Shown piece after piece: positions 55,812 through 64,000 of a stretch of 64,000 nucleotides of DNA. The DNA is from Marinobacter sp. C7. Its GTDB lineage: Bacteria > Pseudomonadota > Gammaproteobacteria > Pseudomonadales > Oleiphilaceae. Below the pieces are notes generated by a model. It did no database searches, was not told the origin of the DNA, and was given only the letters and a program-made list of their open reading frames with translations. The stretch spans positions 496,001 to 560,000 of the forward strand of contig NZ_JAKQZH010000001.1 in NCBI RefSeq assembly GCF_022343555.1. Direction: 5' to 3'. The position numbers and the translations under genes are program-made. Every line of letters starts with the position of its first letter. The stretch's first letter is position 1.

Positions 55812-57332
55812 TCAGTCGAACAGTGACAACTGGTCCGACGAGGAATGGTCGCCGGTCGGCTTCGGCCGTTTCTGGACCGGCCCTTTACGACTGCCGTGGC
55901 GAGTCAGTACCCGCTCGGTTTCCGTCTGGCTTACATGCCGTTTCCGGAACTCGCCTATGGCCTTGCGTGCCGCCCGGGCCGCCTGTTCGTGGTCGCAGAG
56001 GGGGCTGATGTAGGTGTTGCCGCCATACCGCTGTTTCTGTGTCGGGGTCATCAGCCAGGGTGTGTGGATCAGCTCCGCCGGCACGCCGTCAAGCTCCGGC
56101 AGCCAGCGACGAATGAATGTGCCATCCGGGTCCAGCTTCCGGCTCTGGAGAACCGGGTTGTAGATGCGAAGGGCGTTGATGCCGGTCAGGCCCGACTGCA
56201 TCTGCGCCTGGGGGTAATGGATCCCGGGCTCGAAATCCGTGAAGTTCCGGGCCAGATGCAGGGCCGGCTCCCGCCAGTGCAGCCAAAGCTGGTAACTGGC
56301 GATCGCCATCAGCATGGCCCGCATCCGGAAGTTGATCCAGCCGGTATGGTGCAGGGCTCGCATGCAGGCATCCACCAGCGGCCAGCCGGTCTGCCCTTCC
56401 TGCCAGCGCTGCAACCGCTCGGTGTTGTCGGGGCCGTTTTTCAGGTTTTCCAGGTCCCGGTGCATGGCCCGGAACTCCAGTTCCGGCTCATCCTCGAGCT
56501 TCTGGATGAAATGGCAGTGCCAGTGCAGGCGGGACCGGAAACTGGTCAGGCTGCGTTTTTTACGGGGCAGGGTGTTGCGGTGGTGCCCCACCGCCTTGGC
56601 TGCCTGGTAGATCTGTCTCAGGCTGACGGTACCGTAGGCTATATGCGGGCTCAGGCGTGAGCAGGCTCGGACAGCGGTCACCGGGCTGGAAATGTTGTAC
56701 TGGTAGCCGACACAGCGCCGTTCAAGGAAGGACGTGAGCAGTTTTTCTCCGAGCGCGCTGCCGCCGGCCTGTCGATCCGGACAGGCCTCGGTACAGGCCG
56801 CTTGCGGGGCGCGCCAGGTACCGGGTGGGGGCATGCCCGCCGGAAGTGGCGGCAGCTGCGCCGGCGGGTCATGGATGCCGGCTTTCATCACGCGGGACCA
56901 CGCGTCATCCCACCGGTCCCGATCCTGCAGTCGCCGCACCACCCCGAACTGCTGCCACTCCCGGAACTCGATGTCATGACTGTCACACCAGGCGATGACG
57001 GACCGGTCCCGCTCAAACGTCCACTGGCCCCCGGTCTCCTGGTGACAGAAGACTCGCTTCACGCCAACGCTGTTGTGCAGTTGTGCCAGTATCTCCGTCA
57101 CTGAACCGTCACGTACGATCAGATCCGAGCCCAGCTTGCGAAGCTGGCGCTTCAGGTCATGCAGGGAATCGTCGATAAAGGCCCAGTGTCGTCGCGAGGT
57201 ATCCGGCAGTTGCCAGTAATCCGGTTCGACAACGAACAGTGGCAACACGGGCTCGCCCAGCGCTGCCGCGGCCACCAGCGGGCCGTGATCCCGGGTACGC
57301 AGGTCACGTTTGAACCAGACCACCGTGGTCAT
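55812..57332 (-). CDS. cryptochrome/deoxyribodipyrimidine photolyase family protein
   Basis: A 506-aa flavoprotein. The N-terminal antenna domain starts [18 protein letters not shown]; the C-terminal FAD domain has the typical [29 protein letters not shown] and [13 protein letters not shown] segments, and [15 protein letters not shown]. It repairs UV dimers or acts in light sensing. It starts by ATGA overlap with a small DUF2256 gene. Confidence 0.9.
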   Translation of the reverse strand: MTTVVWFKRDLRTRDHGPLVAAAALGEPVLPLFVVEPDYWQLPDTSRRHWAFIDDSLHDLKRQLRKLGSDLIVRDGSVTEILAQLHNSVGVKRVFCHQETGGQWTFERDRSVIAWCDSHDIEFREWQQFGVVRRLQDRDRWDDAWSRVMKAGIHDPPAQLPPLPAGMPPPGTWRAPQAACTEACPDRQAGGSALGEKLLTSFLERRCVGYQYNISSPVTAVRACSRLSPHIAYGTVSLRQIYQAAKAVGHHRNTLPRKKRSLTSFRSRLHWHCHFIQKLEDEPELEFRAMHRDLENLKNGPDNTERLQRWQEGQTGWPLVDACMRALHHTGWINFRMRAMLMAIASYQLWLHWREPALHLARNFTDFEPGIHYPQAQMQSGLTGINALRIYNPVLQSRKLDPDGTFIRRWLPELDGVPAELIHTPWLMTPTQKQRYGGNTYISPLCDHEQAARAARKAIGEFRKRHVSQTETERVLTRHGSRKGPVQKRPKPTGDHSSSDQLSLFD

Positions 57333-57475
57333 GCCCTTTGTCTCCCGGTGCGGCGGCAACGCTCGCTGCAATAGCGCACGTTTTCCCAGTCCCGTGCCCA
57401 TTTCCGACGCCAGGTGAACGGGCGCTGGCAGACAGGACAGGTCTTGGTTGGCAGGTTGGGCTTGTTGTGGCTCAC
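57329..57475 (-). CDS. DUF2256 small zinc-ribbon-like protein
   Basis: A 48-aa protein from GTG 57475, too short for ordinary gene lists. The sequence has [16 protein letters not shown] then YCSERCRR: two Cys pairs for a metal, matching DUF2256. Such genes are often next to cryptochrome or photolyase genes, and here the stop and the photolyase ATG overlap (ATGA). The ribosome site is weak. Confidence 0.82.
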   Translation of the reverse strand: MSHNKPNLPTKTCPVCQRPFTWRRKWARDWENVRYCSERCRRTGRQRA

Positions 57476-57541
57476 CAGCGGTTTCCGGTTTGATGTTCGG
57501 TCTTTTCTACGCCCCCGCAGCGAATGGGGATCAGCCTGTCT

Positions 57542-58450
57542 TCAGCAATAGGCCATGTTCGGACACTTGCTGGCGACCCGCTCCCACTGGATGGTGACAT
57601 GCTGGATGTTGAAGTCGTGGGCCAGCATGTCGGAGGCCTGCTGGAGTACCTTGTCGTCATCCCGTGGATCCGGTTTGACGAGATGCACCGTAAGCGCATT
57701 CTCCGTGGTACTCAGGCCCCAGATGTGAAGATGATGTACCGATTCGATGCCCGGGAGCTGATGGAGACGGGCGAAAACGTCCTCGGGGTTGATGTTCCTG
57801 GGTACCGCATCCACCGCCAGATTCAGGGAATCCTTGAGCAACTGCCAGGTCCCGATGAAGATGACGGCGGCGATCACGAGGCTGACCACCGGATCAATCC
57901 AGTTCTCCCCGGTATACATGATGACCAGGCCCGCGATGACGACCCCGACGGAAACGGCGGTGTCCGCAGCCATGTGCAGGAAGGCGCCCCGGATGTTGAG
58001 ATCGCCCTCCTGGCCTTTCATGAACAGCATCATGGTCAGGCCGTTAATCAGCACACCAATGCCCGCCACGACGATGACGGTCATACCGGCCACCTCGGTC
58101 GGTTCGCTGAAGCGTCGGATGGCTTCCCAGGCAATGCCTCCGACTGCCGCGATCAGAAACAGGGCGTTGAACAGGGCGGCAAGGATGGTGGATTTCTTCA
58201 GGCCGTAGGTGTTGCGGTCGGTGGCTTTTCGGGTGGCCAGCCAGCTCGCGACCCAGGCCATGATCAGGCCCAGAACGTCACTCAGGTTATGGCCGGCGTC
58301 GGCGAGCAGTGCCAGGGAGCCGGACAGCAGGCCATAGATGGCCTCGATGGCAACGAAGGTGATATTGAGCCCGATGGCCAGCGCGAATGATCGGCTGTGG
58401 GTATCGAAATGACTCGCGTGGCTGTGCCCGTGGTCATGGTGGCTGTGCAT
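57542..58450 (-). CDS. CzcD/ZitB-type zinc transporter (CDF)
   Basis: A 302-aa CDF carrier with a His-rich N-terminus (HSHHDHGHSHASHFDTH), six helices, the metal motif ADAGHNLSD in helix 2 and HMAADT in helix 5 (both with His and Asp, Zn/Cd/Co type), and a C-terminal cytosolic domain (VHHLHIWGLSTTENALTVHLV). It exports zinc, cadmium or cobalt. Preceded by a MerR-type operator. Confidence 0.93.
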   Translation of the reverse strand: MHSHHDHGHSHASHFDTHSRSFALAIGLNITFVAIEAIYGLLSGSLALLADAGHNLSDVLGLIMAWVASWLATRKATDRNTYGLKKSTILAALFNALFLIAAVGGIAWEAIRRFSEPTEVAGMTVIVVAGIGVLINGLTMMLFMKGQEGDLNIRGAFLHMAADTAVSVGVVIAGLVIMYTGENWIDPVVSLVIAAVIFIGTWQLLKDSLNLAVDAVPRNINPEDVFARLHQLPGIESVHHLHIWGLSTTENALTVHLVKPDPRDDDKVLQQASDMLAHDFNIQHVTIQWERVASKCPNMAYC

Positions 58451-58483
58451 GCCTTGCTCTCTCGGTCTGTAGGTCTGGGAGGG

Positions 58484-58514
58484 AGTTAAAAGTCTGTAGC
58501 TACTACAGGGTCAA
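58484..58514 (-). promoter_or_regulatory. MerR-type promoter of the CDF gene
   Basis: On the minus strand TTGACC (58514-58509) and TTAACT (58489-58484) are 19 bp apart. The spacer holds the perfect dyad CTGTAG-TAG-CTACAG (58508-58494), like CadR/ZntR operators. Confidence 0.75.
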
Positions 58515-58517
58515 GCC

Positions 58518-59117
58518 TCAGCCGCGGGACTCTTTGGCCAGTTGGGCCAGATCCTCGCTGACCTGTTGTGTCGTCAGGCCGGGGCGGAGCAGCAGTCGGG
58601 CTTTGCCGGTGCGGTCGAAGACGTAGACGGCGCTGCTGTGGGAAACGTTGTAGTTGCCATCGGCATCCGGCTCGTCATAGCCGAAGGTCGTGCGATAGCG
58701 TTTGGAGAGTTCACGTAGCTCGGGTTCGGCCGCGGTCAGGCCCACCACCTGATCGCCGAAGAAACTGGCGTAACTGGCCAGCCGCTCTGGCGTGTCCCGT
58801 TCGGGATCGACACTGACGAACAGCGTGGTGACGTCGTCGCGGTAGTCACGGGGCAACTGGTTCACCGCCTTGCGCAGATCGGTGAGGGTGGTGGGACAGA
58901 CGTCAGGGCAGGAGGTGAAACCGAAATACAGCAGGCGGATGGTGCCCGCCGAATCCTGCGGCGTAACCGTTTCGCCGCGGCTGCCCATCAGTTCGAAATC
59001 GAGTTCCGGCATCAGGCCGGAGATGTCCTTGCCGTGCCAGCGCCCGTCGTCTCCGAAGCAACCGGTCAAGGCCAGCACCGAAACCGTGAGAATCAGGGGC
59101 AGCAGTCGTTTTGTCAT
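58518..59117 (-). CDS. SCO1/SenC copper chaperone (lipoprotein)
   Basis: A 199-aa protein with lipobox LTGC (Cys20), so a membrane-anchored periplasmic protein. The copper site is CPDVCP (about residues 74-79) with a His in NVSHSSAVYVFD. It helps insert CuA into oxidases. It overlaps the CtaG-like gene by 4 bp; the pair is a typical oxidase assembly unit. Confidence 0.93.
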   Translation of the reverse strand: MTKRLLPLILTVSVLALTGCFGDDGRWHGKDISGLMPELDFELMGSRGETVTPQDSAGTIRLLYFGFTSCPDVCPTTLTDLRKAVNQLPRDYRDDVTTLFVSVDPERDTPERLASYASFFGDQVVGLTAAEPELRELSKRYRTTFGYDEPDADGNYNVSHSSAVYVFDRTGKARLLLRPGLTTQQVSEDLAQLAKESRG

Positions 59118-59953
59118 GGATTCTCTCCAGCCAGTTGGGACGGTTTCACTACCCTGCCGTCCTCGCGCATGGCCCTTCGCAGGATGATCAGGATACCCAG
59201 GATGCTCATCATCGCCGGGGGAATCCAGGTCAGCAGGCCTCCGAGCAGCTGGTCGGTCTCCGGCGCCATGGGCCAGGCGCGGCCACACACTTCGTAAACG
59301 TCATAGACCATGCCCCGGGAAAACACGATCCAGGCACCCAGGACCATCTGGGGAATGGCCACCGCGGCGAGGATAAGGATGCGCTTGCCGTAGCCCAGGG
59401 CACTGGTGAGGACCGGTGAGCGCGGGTCGAACATCAGCCACCAGAACAACAGGCCATCCAGCAGCATGCTCCAGTTCATGGTCCAGTACAGCTGCCGCGA
59501 GAGCATGGCGTCGAAATGGATGGGTGGCCACAGCCAGAAATAGATCAGGCCGACAAACAGGACGGCAGCAATGACCGGCTGCTGCAGGATCCGGTATACC
59601 CGGACCAGGGGGCGTAGTCCGGCGCGCAGTGAGGGCCCCATCCGTTCGTGCCAGAACCGGAACACCGGTAGCGGATTCGACAACGCAATCAGGAACGGCC
59701 CCAGGTGGTGCAGGATCAGGTGCTGTCCGCGATGCACGAAGAACATGTACTGGGAGTAGTAATCAAAGCGGGTCTGCATGACGCCGTAACACAGCAATAC
59801 CCCAAGCACGAAAGTAACGATGCGCACGGAGCCGGGACGCTGTTCGGGTGCCATGTGCAACAAAGCATAGCCATACCCCGCCAATACCAGCGCGAAACTG
59901 AGTATGGTCAGGGGTGAAAAATCATAGGGGGCCAGGAAGCCAATATCGGGCAT
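59114..59953 (-). CDS. CtaG-like cytochrome oxidase assembly protein (caa3_CtaG)
   Basis: A 279-aa membrane protein with about seven helices. The caa3-type CtaG family mark is MFFVHRGQHLILHHLGPFLIALSNPL, and a late WPMAPETDQLLGG segment. It probably assists copper or heme insertion in the terminal oxidase. ATG 59953 is taken in place of an upstream TTG. Confidence 0.85.
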   Translation of the reverse strand: MPDIGFLAPYDFSPLTILSFALVLAGYGYALLHMAPEQRPGSVRIVTFVLGVLLCYGVMQTRFDYYSQYMFFVHRGQHLILHHLGPFLIALSNPLPVFRFWHERMGPSLRAGLRPLVRVYRILQQPVIAAVLFVGLIYFWLWPPIHFDAMLSRQLYWTMNWSMLLDGLLFWWLMFDPRSPVLTSALGYGKRILILAAVAIPQMVLGAWIVFSRGMVYDVYEVCGRAWPMAPETDQLLGGLLTWIPPAMMSILGILIILRRAMREDGRVVKPSQLAGENP

Positions 59954-60075
59954 GGAAACCACTCTGTGTGCAATCGCAGCCAACCGGGTTTATCTTTTTT
60001 GTTATACAACAATGAGTTTTAACCCCTGACGTTCGGATTGCAAGGGGAAAAATATTGCCTGAGCGGAGACCCGAG

Positions 60076-61764
60076 ATGGCGAGATTCAATGAGGCGATAC
60101 CGGCTCCTTCGGTGCTGATTTTCGATTGGCATGGCACCCTCGTGGACACCCACGATGCCATGTTCAGCGCCATGGAGGAGATGTTGCCGCAGCTGGAGGA
60201 ACTGGAGCTGGTGGAGCGACTGTTGCCGGAGGACCAGTGCCGGACGGCGGACGACGCCCGGCTGGTGCGCTACATCCGGATCTTCCGGCGGCTGCATCCA
60301 CGGATCCTGGCCGAGCGGCGGGTCTCGAGAACCGACATCTTCAACGCCATCTTCGGCGACGATAAAGAAGCCAAGCTGATTGCCCACAAGGCCTACAATG
60401 CCGCCTATCGGAAGTACTTCGGTCAGGTCAGGCCGTTCCAGCCCGGCGCCTACGAATATCTCTCGGCCCTGAAAGCCATGGGCATTCGCCTGGCGGTGTC
60501 CACCAACCGCAACCGGGAGTTTCTGGACAAGGAGCTGAAGACGGTGGACGAGGGACGCTGGCAACACCTGTTCGATGCCACGGTGTGCGCGGACGATGTC
60601 ACCGAGTACAAGCCGGATCCCCAGGTAATCCTCAAGGCACTGGAAAAGCTGGACCTGCCGGCGGATGACCGGGCCTGGTACGTGGGAGACAGCTATGTGG
60701 ACATGCTGACCGCCCACAATGCCGGAGTGTCCGGCGTGTTTTACAACGGAGCCTGCTGGGAGCAGAGCCGGATTGACAGTTGGTTCACCAAACGGGATGC
60801 CCCGGCGGCCATTCTGGATAGCTTCGAGGATCTGCTTAACCTGCTGGCGTTGCTGGAGCGCCAGGAGCCCGACGCGTTCGCCCAGGCGCCGGCCGAGGTC
60901 CGGCCAAGACCGTTCCCGCCCCCCGAGCGTCCGGAGCCGCGCATCGAGCCGGACTGGCATCCGGCCGTGGTCCGGCTGATTCGGCCGGCGGTGATCCTGT
61001 TCGACTGGCACGCCACCCTGGTGGATACCCTCGACGCCATGTACCACGCGGTGGACGACATGCTGCCGGATTTCCACAAGCTTGAACTCATGGACCGGAT
61101 GGTGGCGCCGGAGGACAGCAAAACCCTCGAGGATGCCCGGCTGGTGTCCTACGTGCGGGAGTTTGCCAGGTTGCACCCCAAGGTGAAGGCAGACCGGAAG
61201 ATCTCGCGGACGGATATCTTCGAGGTGCTGTTCGGTGAGGACCAGGAAGCCAAACAGGTTGCCCACAAGGCCTTCAATCATCACTATCGCAACCATTACG
61301 GCACCGTGAAAGCGTTCGAGCCCCGGGTACGTGATGTCCTTGAGGGGTTGAGAAAAATGAACATCCAGGTAGGGGTGATTACCAACCGGGACCGGGAGTT
61401 TTTCGAGCATGAGCTGGATGCAGTGGAGGGCACCGGATGGTCCCATCTGTTCGATGTGGATGTGTGTGGGGACGATACGCCGTTGCGCAAACCTCACCCG
61501 GACCAGTTGCTGCTGGCGGTACAGAAGCTCGATTACCCGCCGGATCCGAGTGTCTGGTACGTTGGTGACAGCACCACCGATGTCATCGCCGCCAAGCGCG
61601 CGGGCATGACTTCGGTGTTTTTCAACGGCGCCCAGTGGGACCAGCCGTGGCTGAACAAGATCTTCCCGGGTACCCACAAACACCCGGACAAACCGGATGT
61701 TGTGGTCAATGATTTTTCTGAATTCTGGGCGCTGGTCCTGGCTTGCGAGGTGGGGCCGCCGTAG
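60076..61764 (+). CDS. tandem HAD-like hydrolase with D-x-H motif I
   Basis: A 562-aa protein with two HAD units in tandem, about 45-50% identical by eye. Motif I is FDWHGTLVDT (Asp17, His19) in the first and FDWHATLVDT (Asp310, His312) in the second; the usual DxDGT has Asp where His stands here. Motif II (STNRN, ITNRD), Lys motif III (KPDP, KPHP) and motif IV (VGDSYVD, VGDSTTD) are intact. A Pro-rich linker (about 275-293) joins the units. Substrate unknown. GGAG is eight bases upstream of ATG 60076. The 3' end overlaps the convergent gene by 59 bp. Confidence 0.85.
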   Translation: MARFNEAIPAPSVLIFDWHGTLVDTHDAMFSAMEEMLPQLEELELVERLLPEDQCRTADDARLVRYIRIFRRLHPRILAERRVSRTDIFNAIFGDDKEAKLIAHKAYNAAYRKYFGQVRPFQPGAYEYLSALKAMGIRLAVSTNRNREFLDKELKTVDEGRWQHLFDATVCADDVTEYKPDPQVILKALEKLDLPADDRAWYVGDSYVDMLTAHNAGVSGVFYNGACWEQSRIDSWFTKRDAPAAILDSFEDLLNLLALLERQEPDAFAQAPAEVRPRPFPPPERPEPRIEPDWHPAVVRLIRPAVILFDWHATLVDTLDAMYHAVDDMLPDFHKLELMDRMVAPEDSKTLEDARLVSYVREFARLHPKVKADRKISRTDIFEVLFGEDQEAKQVAHKAFNHHYRNHYGTVKAFEPRVRDVLEGLRKMNIQVGVITNRDREFFEHELDAVEGTGWSHLFDVDVCGDDTPLRKPHPDQLLLAVQKLDYPPDPSVWYVGDSTTDVIAAKRAGMTSVFFNGAQWDQPWLNKIFPGTHKHPDKPDVVVNDFSEFWALVLACEVGPP

Positions 61765-63001
61765 GGGCCGAGGTCAGCGGGTGGGCCTTGAGCGCTTTTT
61801 CCACATCCAGTCCGAGCACCACGACACCGAGGGGCTCGCCGCCTCCGGCCGGAATGATTGCGGAACTCACCATGATCTGGAACCGGGAGGTGGATGCATC
61901 AAAGCGAATCGGTGAGACGTAAAGCTCGCGGACCGATTCGGGACCCGACATCGCCCGGTTGAACTTGGCTTCGTCCCCCTGCCAGAAATCCGATGAGAGG
62001 CGGCTCATGGCAGCGATGGTACCGGAACGGTTGATCACGAGAATTTCGGTTACCAGGCCCGGGTGTACCGACTTCCATTCCCGGAGTGCCTGTGAGGCTG
62101 GCAGTTCAAGTATCCGTTGGGCCAGGGGGATGGCTCGTTCGGGGGCCTGCGCCTGCCAGTTCCGATCGATGTTCCGGATGTCTTCGGTGCCCTCGATGGA
62201 CGGACCGTCGGCCAGGGCCTGGCGGAGATCGACCTGCTGCGCCAGTTCCTGCAACAGCGGCGTTGCCAGGTGTTCGGCCTGACGGCGTTCGGTCGAGGAC
62301 AGTGTGATGTGATCTTCCATGCAGCCGGAGAGGGCCCGATTGAAAGCCGCCATGAACTCCGGGTGGCGGCTGTCAAACTGGCGGTTCAGGTACAGATAGA
62401 GCGGCGCATAGCGTACGAACTGCATGTGCATGGTTTCGAGGTTTTCGCCCATTGGCCCCGCCAGCTCCGACATCAGGCGCCGATCCATCAACGCGGCGTC
62501 GATCCGGTTTCGCTGCAACAGCGCGAGCAGCTGTTCGGGCGTGGCAACGGTGAGGAAATCTGCATAGCCGCTGGCTTCCATCCAGGCCAGCTCGTTGCTG
62601 CCATTGACCACGCCAATGCGGGCCTTCGAGGGCTCCGTTTGCGCCTCGGTGCTGAAAAAGTACCATTCTTCCAGTGCCACCGGATCGCTTCGCATACCGG
62701 CGCTATCCAGTTCGGTGGAGGCATCAAGGGCGAAGTAGCCGTCGATCATGTCCCGGCGTAGCTCATACAGGGCCCTGTTCTGCGGCGCCAGGCGGATCTG
62801 CGGCGACCATCCGGCCTCCCGGGCAGCACAGGTGACGGTTTCCACAGTCTCACCAGCCACAGAGACCTTTTGATCCAGCAGCTGGATCCGGGACTGGTAA
62901 GGGGGAGCTTCGTAGGTATAGAGTTCGAGGGTCCGTGGGTCTGCCACAGTCACGGAAGATGCCAAGATCGGCATGAGCCACAGCAACTGCCTGGCAATCA
63001 T
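61706..63001 (-). CDS. periplasmic solute-binding-like sensor protein
   Basis: A 431-aa exported protein (signal to TVADP). Residues about 25-250 fit the SBP_bac_3 fold (YEAPPYQ near the start, GYFALDASTELDSAG). A second part (about 265-415) resembles a PDC/Cache-type sensor (ILVINRSGTIAAMSRLSSDFWQGDEAKF), with SIRFD-like and VVVLGLDVEKAL ends. No membrane anchor or kinase part is visible, so it might feed a signal to the divergent two-component pair at 63120. It overlaps the HAD gene by 59 bp. Confidence 0.72.
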   Translation of the reverse strand: MIARQLLWLMPILASSVTVADPRTLELYTYEAPPYQSRIQLLDQKVSVAGETVETVTCAAREAGWSPQIRLAPQNRALYELRRDMIDGYFALDASTELDSAGMRSDPVALEEWYFFSTEAQTEPSKARIGVVNGSNELAWMEASGYADFLTVATPEQLLALLQRNRIDAALMDRRLMSELAGPMGENLETMHMQFVRYAPLYLYLNRQFDSRHPEFMAAFNRALSGCMEDHITLSSTERRQAEHLATPLLQELAQQVDLRQALADGPSIEGTEDIRNIDRNWQAQAPERAIPLAQRILELPASQALREWKSVHPGLVTEILVINRSGTIAAMSRLSSDFWQGDEAKFNRAMSGPESVRELYVSPIRFDASTSRFQIMVSSAIIPAGGGEPLGVVVLGLDVEKALKAHPLTSAPTAAPPRKPGPAPRIQKNH

Positions 63002-63119
63002 GATGGTCGTCTCGTCCCTGTTGACTATCGTGCCCTCAGACTAGCAGGCGCAGCGGGCTTTTGCCGAACAACGTTTGGGCATATCCTTGTAACCATGAAA
63101 AACAACAAGATCCGAGGTC

Positions 63120-63836
63120 ATGACAGACACCAAAGCGTCTATCCTGGTCGTCGATGACGATGCTGCCATCCGGGAGTTACTGCAGGAACATCTGTCGCGG
63201 GTCGGCTATGAGATAAGGACGGCCGGCGATGGCGACGAAATGCGAGAACTACTGGGGGAGCGACCCGCCGACCTTATCGTTCTGGACGTCATGCTCCCGG
63301 GGGATGACGGCTTCACCCTGTGCCGGCAGATCCGGGAGCATTCCCAGGTGCCGATCATCATGCTGACAGCCAGTTCCGACGAGACCGACCGTGTGGTGGG
63401 CCTGGAGATCGGCGCCGATGACTACCTGGCAAAACCATTCAGTGCCCGGGAACTGCAGGCCCGGGTCAAGGCGCTGCTGCGGCGGGCGCGGTTTGCCAGG
63501 GCCGAGAATCCTCGTTTCATCCTGTTTGACCGTTGGCGCCTGGATACCCTGGCCCATGAGCTGATCGACGAGAGCGGTCAGTCGACGGCGTTGTCCGGTG
63601 CCGATTTCGCGCTGCTGCAGCTGTTCCTGAACCATCCCAATCAGGTCCTGGACCGGGATACTATTTCCGATGTCACGCGTGGGCGAGAGTCCATGCCTCT
63701 GGACCGGGTGGTGGATGTCGCGGTCAGCCGGCTCCGGCAACGGCTCGGGGATCAGGGGCGTAACCCCAGACTGATCAAGACAGTACGGGGAGCGGGATAC
63801 CTGCTCGCTGCCACGGTAAGTCATGGCCCTGAATAG
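63120..63836 (+). CDS. OmpR-family response regulator (TorR-like)
   Basis: A 238-aa regulator: Asp12-14 pocket, phospho-acceptor Asp56 in LIVLDVMLPGDDG, Lys in LAKPF, and a winged-helix domain with LSGADFALLQLF and RVVDVAVSRLRQRLG. It resembles TorR/OmpR-type proteins. Divergent from the periplasmic sensor-like gene and 14 bp overlapping the kinase gene, so a sensor-regulator-kinase set is likely. Confidence 0.88.
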   Translation: MTDTKASILVVDDDAAIRELLQEHLSRVGYEIRTAGDGDEMRELLGERPADLIVLDVMLPGDDGFTLCRQIREHSQVPIIMLTASSDETDRVVGLEIGADDYLAKPFSARELQARVKALLRRARFARAENPRFILFDRWRLDTLAHELIDESGQSTALSGADFALLQLFLNHPNQVLDRDTISDVTRGRESMPLDRVVDVAVSRLRQRLGDQGRNPRLIKTVRGAGYLLAATVSHGPE

Positions 63837-64000
63837 TTCCGCCAAAGAGAGCTCACTGCTCTGGCGCTGGGTGCCCTCATCCCTGCTTGGACGGGTGTTG
63901 CTGCTGACGCTGCTGGCCATGGCCGGTGCCCAGGTCATTTCCAGCGCGGCCTGGGTTGCCACCTATCGGGCCCAACAGGAGGAAGGCCTGGTCGCCACCA
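63823..64000 (+). CDS. sensor histidine kinase N-terminus (partial)
   Basis: The first 59 residues run off the window: a basic/Trp N-terminus (LLWRWVPSSLLGRV), then a transmembrane helix (LLLTLLAMAGAQVISSAAWV) and the start of a periplasmic domain. The 14-bp overlap with the response regulator and this layout make a partner histidine kinase the natural reading; catalytic domains are beyond the edge. Confidence 0.72.
   Translation, partial: MALNSSAKESSLLWRWVPSSLLGRVLLLTLLAMAGAQVISSAAWVATYRAQQEEGLVAT

Overview
The window reads as a chromosomal accessory region of a marine, facultatively denitrifying gammaproteobacterium. Gene order and protein character (GC-rich, BCCT osmolyte carrier, nirS-type denitrification, large copper island) look most like Marinobacter or a close relative. 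That placement is inference; there is no rRNA or core marker here to prove it.

Region 1 (1-8.7 kb): two NarK-family nitrate/nitrite carriers, a SAM methyltransferase, the NO-response membrane protein NnrS, a Yip1-like membrane protein, a hemolysin-III protein, WrbA and a Crp/Fnr-type regulator. The second narK has a perfect FNR/DNR box.

Region 2 (8.7-25.8 kb): the nitrite and NO reductase block. Leftward operon nirS-nirD-L-G-H-J-E-N makes cytochrome cd1 and heme d1. A divergent rightward operon holds nirC, nirF, a PhnD-like periplasmic protein, nirQ and a small membrane protein. A second leftward operon is norC-norB-(4Fe-4S membrane protein)-norD-norE-norF. FNR/DNR boxes stand before nirS and norC. 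Five copies of a 30-bp palindrome lie just past the 3' ends of these operons.

Region 3 (25.8-34 kb): an AEC carrier, a CDF-like cation carrier with a MerR-type operator, and an aromatic/primary amine module: a FeaR-like regulator, aldehyde dehydrogenase, outer-membrane porin and topaquinone amine oxidase TynA.

Region 4 (34-53.7 kb): a copper/heavy-metal island. It has a two-component system in one operon with a CDF carrier and a CadR-like MerR regulator. It also has a cupredoxin (CopI-like), multicopper oxidase CopA and outer-membrane CopB; an operon with an HMA-like small protein, APC permease, small membrane protein, YHS-containing Cu+ P-type ATPase and DUF302 protein; CcdA, DUF411 and a Cys-rich small protein; then a LolA-like/ABC/double-FtsX/beta-barrel system and a Met-rich periplasmic protein broken by an in-frame TAG. 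A shared direct repeat, TTCAG-N6-TTCAG, occurs at four intergenic regions of this island. At three of them an FNR/DNR-type box sits about 40 bp upstream. This suggests copper genes under joint control of a copper-type response regulator and the anaerobic/NO regulator that runs denitrification.

Region 5 (53.7-64 kb): BCCT carrier plus UspA, photolyase/cryptochrome plus a tiny DUF2256 gene, a CzcD-type zinc carrier with MerR operator, SCO1 and a CtaG-like assembly protein, a tandem HAD protein with an altered catalytic motif, and a periplasmic sensor-like protein next to a two-component pair that runs off the end.

The parts fit together: nitrate uptake, nitrite and NO reduction, NO stress and copper handling are all needed in low-oxygen, metal-rich marine settings. 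No tRNA, rRNA, CRISPR array, integrase or transposase gene was seen.
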